Shown piece by piece: positions 1-7,962 of a stretch of DNA of 30,942 nucleotides (its first letter is position 1; every line of letters starts with the position of its first letter). Source of the DNA: DSWT01 sp036845725 (GTDB taxonomy: Bacteria > Chloroflexota > Anaerolineae > B4-G1 > SLSP01). Both the position numbers and the translations under genes were made by a program. The DNA lies in NCBI GenBank assembly GCA_036845725.1, contig DAIUDK010000055.1:1-30942 (forward strand), written 5' to 3'. The notes under the pieces are model-generated. The model was not told where the DNA came from. It saw only the letters and a program-made list of their open reading frames with translations, and did no database searches.

Positions 1-25
1 CTGTGGCGCACCGTGTGGTCTACAG

Positions 26-100
26 TCGGGGCGAAAGGATTTGAACCTTCGACCTCACGGACCCAAACCGTGCGCGCTAACCAAACTGCGCTACGCCCCG
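26..100 (-). tRNA. tRNA-Pro (anticodon UGG)
   Basis: The reverse complement folds as a full cloverleaf. The 7-bp acceptor stem CGGGGCG/CGCCCCG starts with the C1-G72 pair typical of bacterial proline tRNAs. The D stem is GCGC/GCGC, the anticodon stem CACGG/CCGTG encloses the loop TTTGGGT (anticodon TGG), the variable loop is 5 nt, and the T arm is GAAGG-TTCAAAT-CCTTT. The discriminator base is A at 26 and CCA is not encoded. It is read in the same direction as the upstream gene but has its own promoter. Confidence 0.96.
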
Positions 101-109
101 GACACTTGA

Positions 110-137
110 GTTATACCCGATTTGGCGCTTTCGTCAA
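110..137 (-). promoter_or_regulatory. sigma-70-type promoter of tRNA-Pro
   Basis: On the minus strand there is a -35 box TTGACG (132-137), a 16-nt spacer and a -10 box TATAAC (110-115), each one base from consensus. The expected start at about 103-104 leaves only some 3-4 nt of leader before the mature tRNA end at 100. Confidence 0.75.
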
Positions 138-152
138 GGCCGGTTTCACCTA

Positions 153-2075
153 TCAAGGCACCCAGGAAAGCCGCTGGTTCTCCCATCCCGGCAACGAGGG
201 GCCGAGGTCGAGGATGCGCTGTACGTTTTGACCGTCTAGTTGCATCACGTAGATGGCCCAGTTGCCATCGCGGTTGCTGATAAAGCCCAACCGCCCGCCG
301 TCGGGCGACCACACCGGAAGTCCTTCATCTGAAGCGTCGAACGTCAATTGCGCTACGCCGCCATCTGGACTGAGCAGGATGATGTCCCAATTGCCGGTTA
401 TATTGGCCATATAGGCCAACATATTGCCCCCTGGTGCCCAACTGACCGCGCTGTCTTCCTGGCTACCGGTGAGTCGCGTGCCTGGCTGGTCATCGTCGGG
501 ATTATCAAGGATGATACCGCACAAGCCGGCGGCGTCGCAGCCGGTGTAGGCCAGCATCCCCGATGCGCCCCAGGCAGGCGCCCAGCCTGTCCCCAGGCGG
601 CGCGGCACCCCGGATCCATCGGTGTTGGTGATATAGATCGACCATACGCCATCGGTGTAAGCGGCGTAGGCCACGCGGAGGCTATCGGGCGAAAGAGTGG
701 GCCAGGTCTGGCCCTCTGGCGAAAGCAGTTGCAGCGGAATGCCTTCTTCCGGCAGCACCATCTTTACCCCGCCCGCTGTTTTGTCGCGATAGGCCAAACG
801 TCCTGTCCCCAATTCCCACCAGGGTTGGTCGGCGCCAACGGCGGCACGCAGAATGCGTCCGTCGGCGTAGAGCGCGTAGAGATCATAGCCAGCGGTGGTG
901 CTATTGTAGACGGGATAGGCCAGTCGCCCATACGTAAAGCCGGGGATGGGCTGCGGGGTCAGTTGTGGCGACATCCCATCCAAGGGTGCCGGCGTGGCGA
1001 TAAGACAGACCTGCGCCGCGTCCGCACGTTTTTGATCGATAGCGGGATCGGCGTACAGACGCTGCGCCTGCGCATATTGCATCTCCGCCGGGCACATCTC
1101 GCCTTGCGCGGCGAAGTAATCGGCGTAGGCCAGATAAGCCTGGTAGATGCGCTGCGTTACATCCTTGTAGCCGGGATTGGTGGCGTGGAGCGCTTCGAAA
1201 CGCTCGATGCATAATTCCCAGTCCACGCCCCAATAGTTGAGCGCATCCAGGTAGCGCGCCGCCAAGTTGCGCTGGTTGACCGCGTTCGCGTCCAAGGGGC
1301 GCAAAGCAATGGCCTGGTCCAGATTGGAGATGCCTACTTCAAGCGCATCCTCTTCCAGGAACGCAATCCCCGCATTGTACAGGCTGGTGAAAAGCATTTC
1401 TTCCACTGCATCCTGTTCGTAATCGGGATCGAGCGCGCGTAGTTGGGTCAGTGTGCGCGCGGTTGCTACCCATTCGGTGGCATCGAACGAGGCGTGGGCC
1501 TGGTCGAGGAGTTGTTCGGCCAGTGAGGTGACGGCTTCGAGGGTGGGCGTGGGCTTGAACGCTAGACGCGCGTGGGCTTCACTGAGGCCCTGTTCCGCTA
1601 GAGCGTGCTGTGGATCGAGTTGCAGTACGTACTGGAATTCCGCCGCGGAGCGTTCGAAACGCCCGGCGTTGAGTGCCTCCAGCCCGGCGGTGTAGTGCTC
1701 CTGCACGACATTTTGCCGCGCAGTCTGCCGGTCGCGCTCGCCATAGTACAATCCAAGATACGCCGCTGCGGCCATGACGCCAATGAAGACCACCACGGCA
1801 AGCAGGATGACGAGCAGTCGTCTCCACAGATTGGGTGTTAACCGCAGTTTAGGACGCGGTCTCTCTTGTTCAGTGAAGTGTGGTGTCTCCTGTTTTGGAG
1901 GGCGCGGTGATGTTGGCTGCTCACGTTTTTCGAAACGCGGTAGGGTGGGCAGCGTGATGCGCAGTGGCTTACGTCGACCGGTTTTTTTCTCCGGAATCAA
2001 CGTGAAGCCGCAGTTGGGACACAATAGACCCACTGGTTCGGGAAGTTCGTAGCCGCAATTTTTACAGTGTGCCAT
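153..2075 (-). CDS. Zinc-ribbon, TM-anchored TPR protein with TolB-like beta-propeller
   Basis: 640 aa with four visible parts. The N-terminus is a zinc ribbon (C4xxC7, C19xxC22). A Lys/Arg/Pro-rich linker leads to a single membrane helix at about 87-112, followed by TPR-like helical repeats at about 120-360. The C-terminal region, about 375-640, has repeated WSPDG/YMANI-type blades of the TolB/PD40 propeller (for example VWSPDGGRLGFISNRDG). Membrane topology implies a cytoplasmic zinc ribbon and an outside TPR/propeller. Such propellers usually bind protein or glycan partners; the exact role is unknown. The ATG lies 8 bases after the stop of the kinase gene 2084-3796, so the two are probably cotranscribed. 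No strong Shine-Dalgarno is seen, which suggests translational coupling. No catalytic motif is recognisable. Confidence 0.85.
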   Translation of the reverse strand: MAHCKNCGYELPEPVGLLCPNCGFTLIPEKKTGRRKPLRITLPTLPRFEKREQPTSPRPPKQETPHFTEQERPRPKLRLTPNLWRRLLVILLAVVVFIGVMAAAAYLGLYYGERDRQTARQNVVQEHYTAGLEALNAGRFERSAAEFQYVLQLDPQHALAEQGLSEAHARLAFKPTPTLEAVTSLAEQLLDQAHASFDATEWVATARTLTQLRALDPDYEQDAVEEMLFTSLYNAGIAFLEEDALEVGISNLDQAIALRPLDANAVNQRNLAARYLDALNYWGVDWELCIERFEALHATNPGYKDVTQRIYQAYLAYADYFAAQGEMCPAEMQYAQAQRLYADPAIDQKRADAAQVCLIATPAPLDGMSPQLTPQPIPGFTYGRLAYPVYNSTTAGYDLYALYADGRILRAAVGADQPWWELGTGRLAYRDKTAGGVKMVLPEEGIPLQLLSPEGQTWPTLSPDSLRVAYAAYTDGVWSIYITNTDGSGVPRRLGTGWAPAWGASGMLAYTGCDAAGLCGIILDNPDDDQPGTRLTGSQEDSAVSWAPGGNMLAYMANITGNWDIILLSPDGGVAQLTFDASDEGLPVWSPDGGRLGFISNRDGNWAIYVMQLDGQNVQRILDLGPSLPGWENQRLSWVP

Positions 2076-2083
2076 ACCTAGAC

Positions 2084-3796
2084 TTAGTCCCAGTGAAACT
2101 CTTCGAGGGATGACCCACCGATGAACTCACGCAGCAGGGAGTTTTCCGGCACTTGCGCCGTCTCTACAGGCAAGAACCATTGCAGGAACGTGAGCAAGCG
2201 TTTCGCTTCAACCCACTGCCGTGAATCACGCTCCACCTGGAGCAAAAGCGGCTCGGCGAGGGGTTTGAGTACGGACAACTCATACACCAGCGCTGAATTG
2301 AACATCACATCGGCGTTTTCCTGGTATGGGAAGATGTGGCGCTTTTCGCCACGGCGCACGCTTTCCCACCGGCCAATCGTCTCTGCTGCACTATAGCCCC
2401 GCGTGCGCGCGTCGCGGGTGATGCGGCGGATCAGACGGCTGTCGGTTGTCGGCACGCGATTGTGGCGATCCAGGTTGAGCTGCGTTAGTGCCGAAACGTA
2501 GACGCGGTACAACGTCTCGCCCGGAATCGTGTACACCAGTTTGGGATTCAGTCCGTGAATGCCTTCCACAATGATGATATGATCTGATTGCAACTGCACG
2601 GTGCGTCCCGGTTCACGTTGGCCGGTGAAGAAGTTGAAATGGGGGAGTTGGACGACATCACCCCGCAAAAGTGCCTGAAGATCAGCGTTGAAAAGTGCGA
2701 CGTCCACGGCTTCGAGAGCCTCAAAGTCATAATCGCCGTTCTCATCGCGCGGGGTGTTCTCGCGGTTGACGAAATAGCTGTCCAGTTCCAGTGCGAAGGG
2801 CCGTAGCCCATGGGCCAGCAGTTGCACGCCCAATCGTTTGGAAAAGGTAGTCTTCCCTGAAGAGGATGGCCCCGCCACCAGGACGACCCGCACTTGTTTG
2901 CGGCGTTCCCAAATCTGGTGTGCGATGTCTGCGATGCGTTGCTCGTGCAGCGCCTCAGAGACCAAAATCGTGGAGCGCAACTCCTTACGGGTGATGATGG
3001 TGTTCAACTCACCGACGCTTTCTGTACCGAGCAGGCGTAGCCACCGGCCATAATCGCGGAAGACGGAGAGCAGTTGCGGGTCACGTTGGGCAGGTTGCAG
3101 CTCTTTAGGTTGGTGCCGCCGAGGGAACTGCAAGATGAAGCCATCTTCCCAAGGCAGCAGCCGGAAGTATTGTAGATAACCGGTGGAGGGAACCATGTAA
3201 CCGTGGAAATAGTCCTGGTATTCGTCCAAAATGTACCATTGGAGGTGGGTTTTCTTGTAACGCTCCCGGCCCTGGAACAGTTGAACTTTGTCCAACTCGT
3301 TGCGGTTTTGGAAGATGGTCAGGGCTTCTTCCAGCGGGATGCTTTTGCGCGCGATGGGGATGTCGGCGGCGACCATGCGCTGCATCTCCGCCGAAAGGGC
3401 GTCCAGTTCGAGAGGCGTGAGTGGTTCGCGGTTGCGCACCTCGCAGAAGTATCCGCCAAACGGCAGCGAGTGATCGACGAAAATCTCCACACCGGGCAGA
3501 ATTCGTCGCGCTGCCGCTATCATCAAAAAGGAAAGTGAGCGCCGGTAAATGCGCACTCCATCGGAGTGCGCCAAGTCGACCGGCTCCACATCACAATCGC
3601 GCTTGAGGGTATAGGTCAATTCCCGCAGTCGCCCATTCACCAGCGCGGCGATGAGCGGCGCTTCTGATTCGGGGAACGCGGCTTTGAGAAATGTCTCAAT
3701 CGTTGTGCCCACCGGCCCTTCGAAGGTACGGTTGTCGGGCAACGCGATTTGTACGGTGATACGCGGTTGTGCTGCTCTCACCTCAGTTTCGGCCAT
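2084..3796 (-). CDS. Nucleoside (uridine) kinase-family protein with N-terminal TGS domain
   Basis: 570 aa. Residues about 13-75 form a TGS domain. A region resembling the threonyl-tRNA synthetase second additional domain (H109, GGYFCEV) follows. From about residue 300 there is a phosphoribulokinase/uridine kinase domain with Walker A GPSSSGKTT (309-317), a DSYF motif and an IVEGIHGL strand. This three-part architecture is a known bacterial nucleoside kinase family, probably phosphorylating uridine or a related substrate with NTP; the TGS part suggests regulation by a nucleotide or RNA. The start was set at 3796 because AGGAGG stands 5 nt upstream of that ATG; the frame is open to an ATG at 3862, but those codons fall in a heptamer repeat array and lack a ribosome site. 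It is probably cotranscribed with the downstream propeller gene. A second, classical uridine kinase is at 22916. Confidence 0.88.
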   Translation of the reverse strand: MAETEVRAAQPRITVQIALPDNRTFEGPVGTTIETFLKAAFPESEAPLIAALVNGRLRELTYTLKRDCDVEPVDLAHSDGVRIYRRSLSFLMIAAARRILPGVEIFVDHSLPFGGYFCEVRNREPLTPLELDALSAEMQRMVAADIPIARKSIPLEEALTIFQNRNELDKVQLFQGRERYKKTHLQWYILDEYQDYFHGYMVPSTGYLQYFRLLPWEDGFILQFPRRHQPKELQPAQRDPQLLSVFRDYGRWLRLLGTESVGELNTIITRKELRSTILVSEALHEQRIADIAHQIWERRKQVRVVLVAGPSSSGKTTFSKRLGVQLLAHGLRPFALELDSYFVNRENTPRDENGDYDFEALEAVDVALFNADLQALLRGDVVQLPHFNFFTGQREPGRTVQLQSDHIIIVEGIHGLNPKLVYTIPGETLYRVYVSALTQLNLDRHNRVPTTDSRLIRRITRDARTRGYSAAETIGRWESVRRGEKRHIFPYQENADVMFNSALVYELSVLKPLAEPLLLQVERDSRQWVEAKRLLTFLQWFLPVETAQVPENSLLREFIGGSSLEEFHWD

Positions 3797-3838
3797 AACG
3801 CCTCCTGATGATGTGGAACTTAAATGTATAATCTCGCG

Positions 3839-3866
3839 CATTACACATTGCGCATTTTGCATTATT
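3839..3866. repeat. Heptanucleotide tandem array, unit CATTNNN x4
   Basis: Four consecutive 7-base units on the plus strand are CATTACA, CATTGCG, CATTTTG and CATTATT. The array falls at the start of the predicted 5' leader of the kinase gene 2084-3796, just downstream of its -10 box. Confidence 0.7.
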
Positions 3867-3874
3867 TAGCCGTG

Positions 3875-3902
3875 AGTATACCGTTTTCAGGCATTTTGTA
3901 AA
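3875..3902 (-). promoter_or_regulatory. Promoter of the TGS-kinase gene
   Basis: On the minus strand there is TTTACA (3897-3902), a 16-nt spacer and TATACT (3875-3880), each one base from the sigma-70 consensus. The predicted leader of about 70 nt contains the CATTNNN array and ends with AGGAGG before the ATG at 3796. Confidence 0.65.
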
Positions 3903-3963
3903 GGTATAGTGCTCAGATGGACAATTTTCACCAGAATTTCCTCGAAAATACTTAGAAAAACCC

Positions 3964-3992
3964 TTGAAAAATCGCTCTTATTGTGCTATTAT
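3964..3992 (+). promoter_or_regulatory. Promoter of the Cys-rich protein / glycoside hydrolase pair
   Basis: TTGAAA (3964-3969), a 17-nt spacer and TATTAT (3987-3992) give a near-consensus sigma-70 promoter with a start near 3999 and a leader of about 30 nt to the ATG at 4030. This promoter excludes the longer open frame that begins with TTG at 3964. Confidence 0.75.
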
Positions 3993-4029
3993 ATGGCCTA
4001 GTTTAGGGAGTCTTGTACAGCGAGCAAAA

Positions 4030-4404
4030 ATGTATCCAGATAGCGAAATTCTTTTTCCACCTCGTTGCATTCAACAGTTGCGTGACCTTCGCGGCCCTCA
4101 ATGGCAGCACTTAATCGAACGAGTGGCATTTTTGCCGCATCATTGTGAGGAAGTCCTCGCCTTTGGCCTGATGATGATCAAGCTGGGTAGCTGTCTCACC
4201 TGCGATCTCGACAGTTACCGTGCCTCGCTTGGCTGCTGTACCTGCGCACGGCGCACGGTCAGCGGCTTCAAAGGGGACGACGACGCTTTGCTTGAGCTTT
4301 ACGAGCGTTCTCTTTCTGACGTACAGGCCTACCTTAGTAAAGAGCAGCCGCTCTCCGTTGCGCTGTTGCTCGGAGAAAAAGCGCCGTCGCCAATAGACCG
4401 CTAA
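4030..4404 (+). CDS. Uncharacterised small Cys-rich protein
   Basis: 124 aa beginning MYPDSEILFPP. I recognise the general type from memory as a conserved hypothetical protein of Anaerolineae, without a known function. The central cysteine cluster is C55xxC58, then C69 C70 x C72, with extra cysteines at C13 and C39. The spacing would suit a zinc or Fe-S site or a redox role, but this is inference. There is no signal peptide or membrane helix. The ATG at 4030 is preferred because the upstream in-frame TTG at 3964 lies inside the -35 box of the promoter. The ribosome site is weak (AGCGAG). The next gene starts 12 bases after the stop, so the two genes form a likely bicistronic unit. Confidence 0.75.
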   Translation: MYPDSEILFPPRCIQQLRDLRGPQWQHLIERVAFLPHHCEEVLAFGLMMIKLGSCLTCDLDSYRASLGCCTCARRTVSGFKGDDDALLELYERSLSDVQAYLSKEQPLSVALLLGEKAPSPIDR

Positions 4405-4415
4405 AACACGTATCT

Positions 4416-6020
4416 ATGCCGCGCCGACTTTGGCCCATTCTGGCACTGCTGATGCTCGCCGTGTTGGCGAGCGCTGTATGGTTATTCCCCAACCCGCGCG
4501 CGCGGTTGTTTTCCATCACCGGTGAGGAGCGTCTGCTTCCCCAACTGCGTGGTCTGGTGCAGTGGGCCTTCCGCTGGACGCGCCCGTTGCCCCGCACGGC
4601 TGACGACGTTGCTGTCACCTACACTGACCTGCCGCCGTTTGGCGTGAACACTTTCCTGGAACAGGAAGTCGAGCCGGAAAAGCGCGCTCAATCGTTACAG
4701 ATGATTGCCGACGCGGGCTTTCACTGGATTCGACAGTCATTCCCCTGGTATGACATTGAAATCGACGGCAAGGGCGATTTCGAAGATCGCCGCCACGAGC
4801 CGTATCGTTCGGCGTGGGACAAATACGACAACATCGTTGAACTGACCGAACAGTACGGATTGTCGATCATTGCCCGGTTGGACGCGCCGCCGGAGTGGAG
4901 CCGCCACGATGGGCACACGCGCGGTGCGTTTGGCCCGCCGGACGACATCGCGGACTACGGCGATTACGTCAGTGTCGTGGCGGAACGGTATCGCGGACGC
5001 CTCCGCTTTTACCAGATATGGAACGAGCCAAACATCTATCCCGAATGGGGCAACCAGCCGGTTGATCCTGTCGCCTACACTGAATTGCTGTGCCTGGCTT
5101 ATGCGCGTATCAAGGCCGTTGATCCGCAAGCCGTCATCATCAGCGGTGCGATGGCTCCTACGGCAGAACTCGGCACGTGGAACCCGGCTTACGCGGGTAA
5201 TAACCTGATGGACATCGTTTTCTTGCAGCGGATGTACGACGCGGGCTCGGGCGCGTGTTTCGATGTGATGGCGGTCAACGACTACATGCTCTGGTCCGGC
5301 CCTACCGATCAACGGATGCGGCCCACACAGGGCCAGGTGAACTTTTCACGCCCGCTGTGGGTGCGCGATGTGATGGTCGCCAACGGAGATGCCCACAAGC
5401 CTATCTGGATCAGTGAGATGAACAGCAACGCCGCGCCCGAAGAGATGGAGGCACGTTACGGGCGGGTGACGTTGGAGCAGCAGGCGCGCTACGCGCCGCT
5501 GGCCTACGAACGCATCCAGCGTGAATGGCCGTGGGCCGGTGTGACGACCATGTGGTTCTTCAAGCGCGCTTCGGATGCAGAGCGTGATCAGCCAATGTAC
5601 TACTTCCGCATGGTCGAGCCGGATTTCACGCCGCTGCCTCTCTATGAGAGCCTGTCCGCATATCTCAATGCGCTGGAACCAACACTCTACGCGGGCAACC
5701 ACCAAGAGTCGAGCTGGCAACTGCGCTACGAGGGTGTGTGGGAAGACGTCGCCGACCCTGCCGCCGTGCTCGGCCAGTATCGCGCCACGACGACGCCTGG
5801 CGCAACCGTCACCTTCACCTGGGAGGGGCGTTTGCTCACGGTGACGCCTGGCCCGGATGAAGGCGTGGTGCGCGTCACTGACGGAACAGGGAATAGCCGC
5901 GTTCTGCCCTTGAGCGGCAAGCCAATTGTCCTTTCACGCCACCTGCGCGCACAACGCGAAACACTAACACTCACCGTCGGTGAGAGCACTGTTAGCCTCG
6001 ACGCGCTGTCAATCCGCTGA
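4416..6020 (+). CDS. Secreted or membrane-anchored clan-A-type glycoside hydrolase
   Basis: 534 aa. Residues about 5-25 form a signal peptide or anchor. A TIM-barrel glycosidase domain spans about 70-430. It shows FGVNTF at strand 1, WIRQSFPWYDIE, YGLSIIARLDAPPEW, the acid/base strand YQIWNEPN with E204, and the nucleophile strand PIWISEMN with E334. The NEP plus late Glu arrangement is that of retaining clan GH-A enzymes (GH5/GH39-like); family and substrate cannot be fixed by eye. A beta-rich tail of about 100 residues follows, possibly an accessory sheet domain. It lies 12 bases after the Cys-rich gene, without a clear ribosome site, so translation may be coupled. The enzyme probably acts on polysaccharide at or outside the membrane. 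Confidence 0.85.
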   Translation: MPRRLWPILALLMLAVLASAVWLFPNPRARLFSITGEERLLPQLRGLVQWAFRWTRPLPRTADDVAVTYTDLPPFGVNTFLEQEVEPEKRAQSLQMIADAGFHWIRQSFPWYDIEIDGKGDFEDRRHEPYRSAWDKYDNIVELTEQYGLSIIARLDAPPEWSRHDGHTRGAFGPPDDIADYGDYVSVVAERYRGRLRFYQIWNEPNIYPEWGNQPVDPVAYTELLCLAYARIKAVDPQAVIISGAMAPTAELGTWNPAYAGNNLMDIVFLQRMYDAGSGACFDVMAVNDYMLWSGPTDQRMRPTQGQVNFSRPLWVRDVMVANGDAHKPIWISEMNSNAAPEEMEARYGRVTLEQQARYAPLAYERIQREWPWAGVTTMWFFKRASDAERDQPMYYFRMVEPDFTPLPLYESLSAYLNALEPTLYAGNHQESSWQLRYEGVWEDVADPAAVLGQYRATTTPGATVTFTWEGRLLTVTPGPDEGVVRVTDGTGNSRVLPLSGKPIVLSRHLRAQRETLTLTVGESTVSLDALSIR

Positions 6021-6053
6021 TGGGGGCTCTTGACGTGGCAAACCTTACTTCTG

Positions 6054-6062
6054 TGGTATTAT
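6054..6062 (+). promoter_or_regulatory. Possible extended -10 promoter before the methyltransferase gene
   Basis: TGG-TATTAT is an extended -10 element. The only good -35 match, TTGACG at 6030-6035, is 21 nt away, which is too far, so the extended -10 reading is favoured. A start near 6069 would place the heptamer array 6098-6125 in the leader. Confidence 0.4.
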
Positions 6063-6097
6063 AAGTATTGTGCGGTTTGAGGGTTATGAGTCGCCGT

Positions 6098-6125
6098 GTT
6101 CGTAACTCATAATTCGCTATTCACT
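6098..6125. repeat. Degenerate heptanucleotide array, about 4 units
   Basis: Consecutive 7-base units are GTTCGTA, ACTCATA, ATTCGCT and ATTCACT (pattern RYTCRNW). The array lies between the putative promoter and the ribosome site of the gene at 6140. Confidence 0.45.
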
Positions 6126-6139
6126 GATCGGAGGAAACC

Positions 6140-7018
6140 ATGTCCAAATTCATCACGTACTTGAACACCAGACCAGTTCTGGTCGCCGACGGCGCGATGG
6201 GCACGATGCTACACAAGGCGGGCCTTCTCCTTGGTGTGAGTCCGGAGCGTTGGAACCTTGAAAATCCCGATGCTGTGCGCGCGGTGCACAAAGCTTATCT
6301 TGATGCCGGAGCGGACTTGATCCTGACGAACACGTTCGGCGGAGCGCCTGTGCGTCTGGAACGCGATAATCTGCACGAGCAGGCTCACGCTGTGAACTTG
6401 GCAGCGGCGCAATTGGCTTGCGAGATCGTCGGCGACCGCGCGTTAGTCATCGGTGACATCGGCCCGACCGGGCAGATGTTGGAGCCGCTGGGGGCGTTGC
6501 CATATGCCGATGCCGTCAACGGGTTCGCGACCCAGGCCGCGGCGCTGGTCGAAGGTGGTGTCGACGCGATCCTCATCGAAACGATGAGCGATCTGGGCGA
6601 AGCGGTGGCCGCCATCGAGGGCACAAAGCAAGTGACCAGTCTACCGATTATGGTGACAATGAGCTTTGATACGAAGGGCCGCACAATGATGGGCGTCAAG
6701 CCGGAGAAGGCGGCGGAAACGCTGTGGGGGATGGGCGTGGCCCTCATCGGCGCGAACTGTGGGCGCACGTTGAGCGAGACGCTGGAAGCTATTGTCAAAA
6801 TGCGCGCCGCCGTTCCCGAGGCTGTCTTGATGGCGAAGCCTAATGCGGGCCTACCGCATACCGGGGATGGTGAGCTAGTTTACGAGGTCACGCCGGATAT
6901 TATGGCCGATTACGCACAGCAGTTCGTAGCCAAGGCCGGTGTGAAAATATTTGGTGGCTGCTGCGGCAGCACGCCGGAGCACATCCGCGCAGTGGCTGCT
7001 GCACTGAAAACTATCTGA
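6140..7018 (+). CDS. Homocysteine S-methyltransferase-domain protein (MetH N-terminal / BHMT-like)
   Basis: 292 aa, the length of one homocysteine-methyltransferase barrel. DGAMGTML at about 18-24 is the barrel start, TNTFGG at 63-68 the second strand. The three zinc ligands of the family are present: C207 in GANCG and C274-C275 in FGGCCGSTPEHI. The family transfers a methyl group from a donor (betaine, S-methylmethionine, or methyl-cobalamin in MetH) to homocysteine to form methionine. No folate, cobalamin or reactivation domain is attached, so the methyl donor or partner must come from elsewhere. GGAGGAAA 5 bases before the ATG supports the start. A stable hairpin follows the stop. It appears monocistronic. 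Confidence 0.88.
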   Translation: MSKFITYLNTRPVLVADGAMGTMLHKAGLLLGVSPERWNLENPDAVRAVHKAYLDAGADLILTNTFGGAPVRLERDNLHEQAHAVNLAAAQLACEIVGDRALVIGDIGPTGQMLEPLGALPYADAVNGFATQAAALVEGGVDAILIETMSDLGEAVAAIEGTKQVTSLPIMVTMSFDTKGRTMMGVKPEKAAETLWGMGVALIGANCGRTLSETLEAIVKMRAAVPEAVLMAKPNAGLPHTGDGELVYEVTPDIMADYAQQFVAKAGVKIFGGCCGSTPEHIRAVAAALKTI

Positions 7019-7030
7019 ACATACTATTCA

Positions 7031-7055
7031 AGGACGCACTTAAAAAGTGCGTCCT
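7031..7055. terminator. Perfect 11-bp hairpin after the methyltransferase gene
   Basis: Arms 7031-7041 and 7045-7055 are perfectly complementary around a 3-nt loop AAA. No T-run follows, so it could be a U-less terminator or mRNA-stabilising hairpin for the gene ending at 7018. Confidence 0.55.
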
Positions 7056-7079
7056 GATTCGAATTGCTATTTCATCTTC

Positions 7080-7107
7080 TTGCAGCGACTATGTATCGTG
7101 CTATAAT
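7080..7107 (+). promoter_or_regulatory. Promoter of the AIM24-family gene
   Basis: TTGCAG (7080-7085), a 16-nt spacer and a consensus TATAAT (7102-7107) preceded by TGC, i.e. an extended -10. The expected start is near 7114. Confidence 0.75.
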
Positions 7108-7147
7108 GAAGATGATTGTTTCTTTAATCCTAAAATGGAGGTGACGT

Positions 7148-7831
7148 ATGCGTTACGAGATTACTGGTACTGTGCTGCCCACGCTGGAAGTCCATCTGAG
7201 TAATGGCGAGTCGATGTATACCGAATCCGGTGGTATGGCCTGGATGAAGGGCAATATCGAGATGACAACCAATACCAAAGGTGGTCTGATGAAGGGCTTG
7301 GGCCGGGCGCTGGCAGGTGAGTCGCTCTTTATGACGACGTACACGGGCCGCGATCCTGAAGCGATGATTGTCTTTACGCCGGAAGCGCCTGGCCAGGTCA
7401 TCGATGTCCGGCTTGAAGCGGGCCAGAGCCTCATCTGCCAGAAAGACGCGTTTATGTGCGCCGAGAGTTCCGTCGAGATGAAGATGCACTTCCGTAAGAA
7501 GCTCGGTGCGGGTTTCTTCGGTGGCGAGGGCTTCATCTTGCAGCAGATCAGCGGTCCGGGCCTTGCGTTCCTGGAAATTCCCGGTGAGGTGCGTGAGTAT
7601 ACGCTGCAAGCCGGCGAAACGATGAAGGTGGACCCCGGCCACATCGCCTGCTTCGAGCCAACAATTCACTATGACATTGCAATGGTCAAGGGCCTTACCA
7701 ATATGTTGTTCGGCGGTGAAGGGCTGTTTCTCGCCACGCTGACCGGCCCGGGGAGAATCTGGCTGCAAAGCCTGCCGCTTTCCAACTTGGCCGCCAAACT
7801 GGCGAAGTATCTGCCCACCAAGAGCAGCTAA
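7148..7831 (+). CDS. AIM24 / TIGR00266-family protein
   Basis: 227 aa, the usual length for the family. The start MRYEITGTVLPTLEV and the Gly-rich segment with GGMAWM, TTNTKGG and LMKGLGRALAGES, followed by FMTTYTG, are hallmarks of TIGR00266 proteins, which fold into a two-layer beta structure. The biochemical function is unknown; the yeast relative AIM24 is needed for normal mitochondrial cristae architecture, and bacterial members occur in some membrane-stress and tellurite-type gene neighbourhoods. GGAGGTG 5 bases before the ATG is a very strong ribosome site. With an extended consensus -10 promoter, this should be a well-expressed monocistronic gene. No signal peptide or membrane helix is evident. 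Confidence 0.88.
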   Translation: MRYEITGTVLPTLEVHLSNGESMYTESGGMAWMKGNIEMTTNTKGGLMKGLGRALAGESLFMTTYTGRDPEAMIVFTPEAPGQVIDVRLEAGQSLICQKDAFMCAESSVEMKMHFRKKLGAGFFGGEGFILQQISGPGLAFLEIPGEVREYTLQAGETMKVDPGHIACFEPTIHYDIAMVKGLTNMLFGGEGLFLATLTGPGRIWLQSLPLSNLAAKLAKYLPTKSS

Positions 7832-7842
7832 AAGCTCTCTGT

Positions 7843-7892
7843 AAGGTGCAACGTACTGATTTCATAGTCTTGTAGGTGCGTTGCACCTTTTT
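7843..7892 (+). terminator. Rho-independent terminator after the AIM24 gene
   Basis: Arms 7843-7853 and 7879-7889 form an 11-bp stem with a 25-nt loop; five T residues end the 3' arm and its flank. The long loop lowers confidence slightly. Confidence 0.6.
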
Positions 7893-7897
7893 ACCAA

Positions 7898-7915
7898 GGC
7901 GTCACCTTTGACGCC
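7898..7915. repeat. Small perfect hairpin GGCGTCA/TGACGCC
   Basis: A 7-bp stem (7898-7904, 7909-7915) with a 4-nt loop. It is the second of three hairpins in the gap 7832-8054. No T-run follows; the function is not evident. Confidence 0.5.
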
Positions 7916-7962
7916 GGTATGCACGTTAAAATCTTCAACCTGGAATAGCTTTTTCGTATTAG

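Noticed and set aside
348..1214. Long open frame on the plus strand
   Set aside because: It is antisense to the zinc-ribbon/TolB propeller gene, has no domain and no ribosome site; GC-rich codon bias keeps the frame open.
3797..3862. N-terminal extension of the TGS kinase
   Set aside because: AGGAGG precedes the ATG at 3796; the extension translates the heptamer array and has no ribosome site.
6030..6062. TTGACG/TATTAT promoter pair before the methyltransferase
   Set aside because: The spacer is 21 nt, outside the useful range; only the extended -10 is kept, with low confidence.
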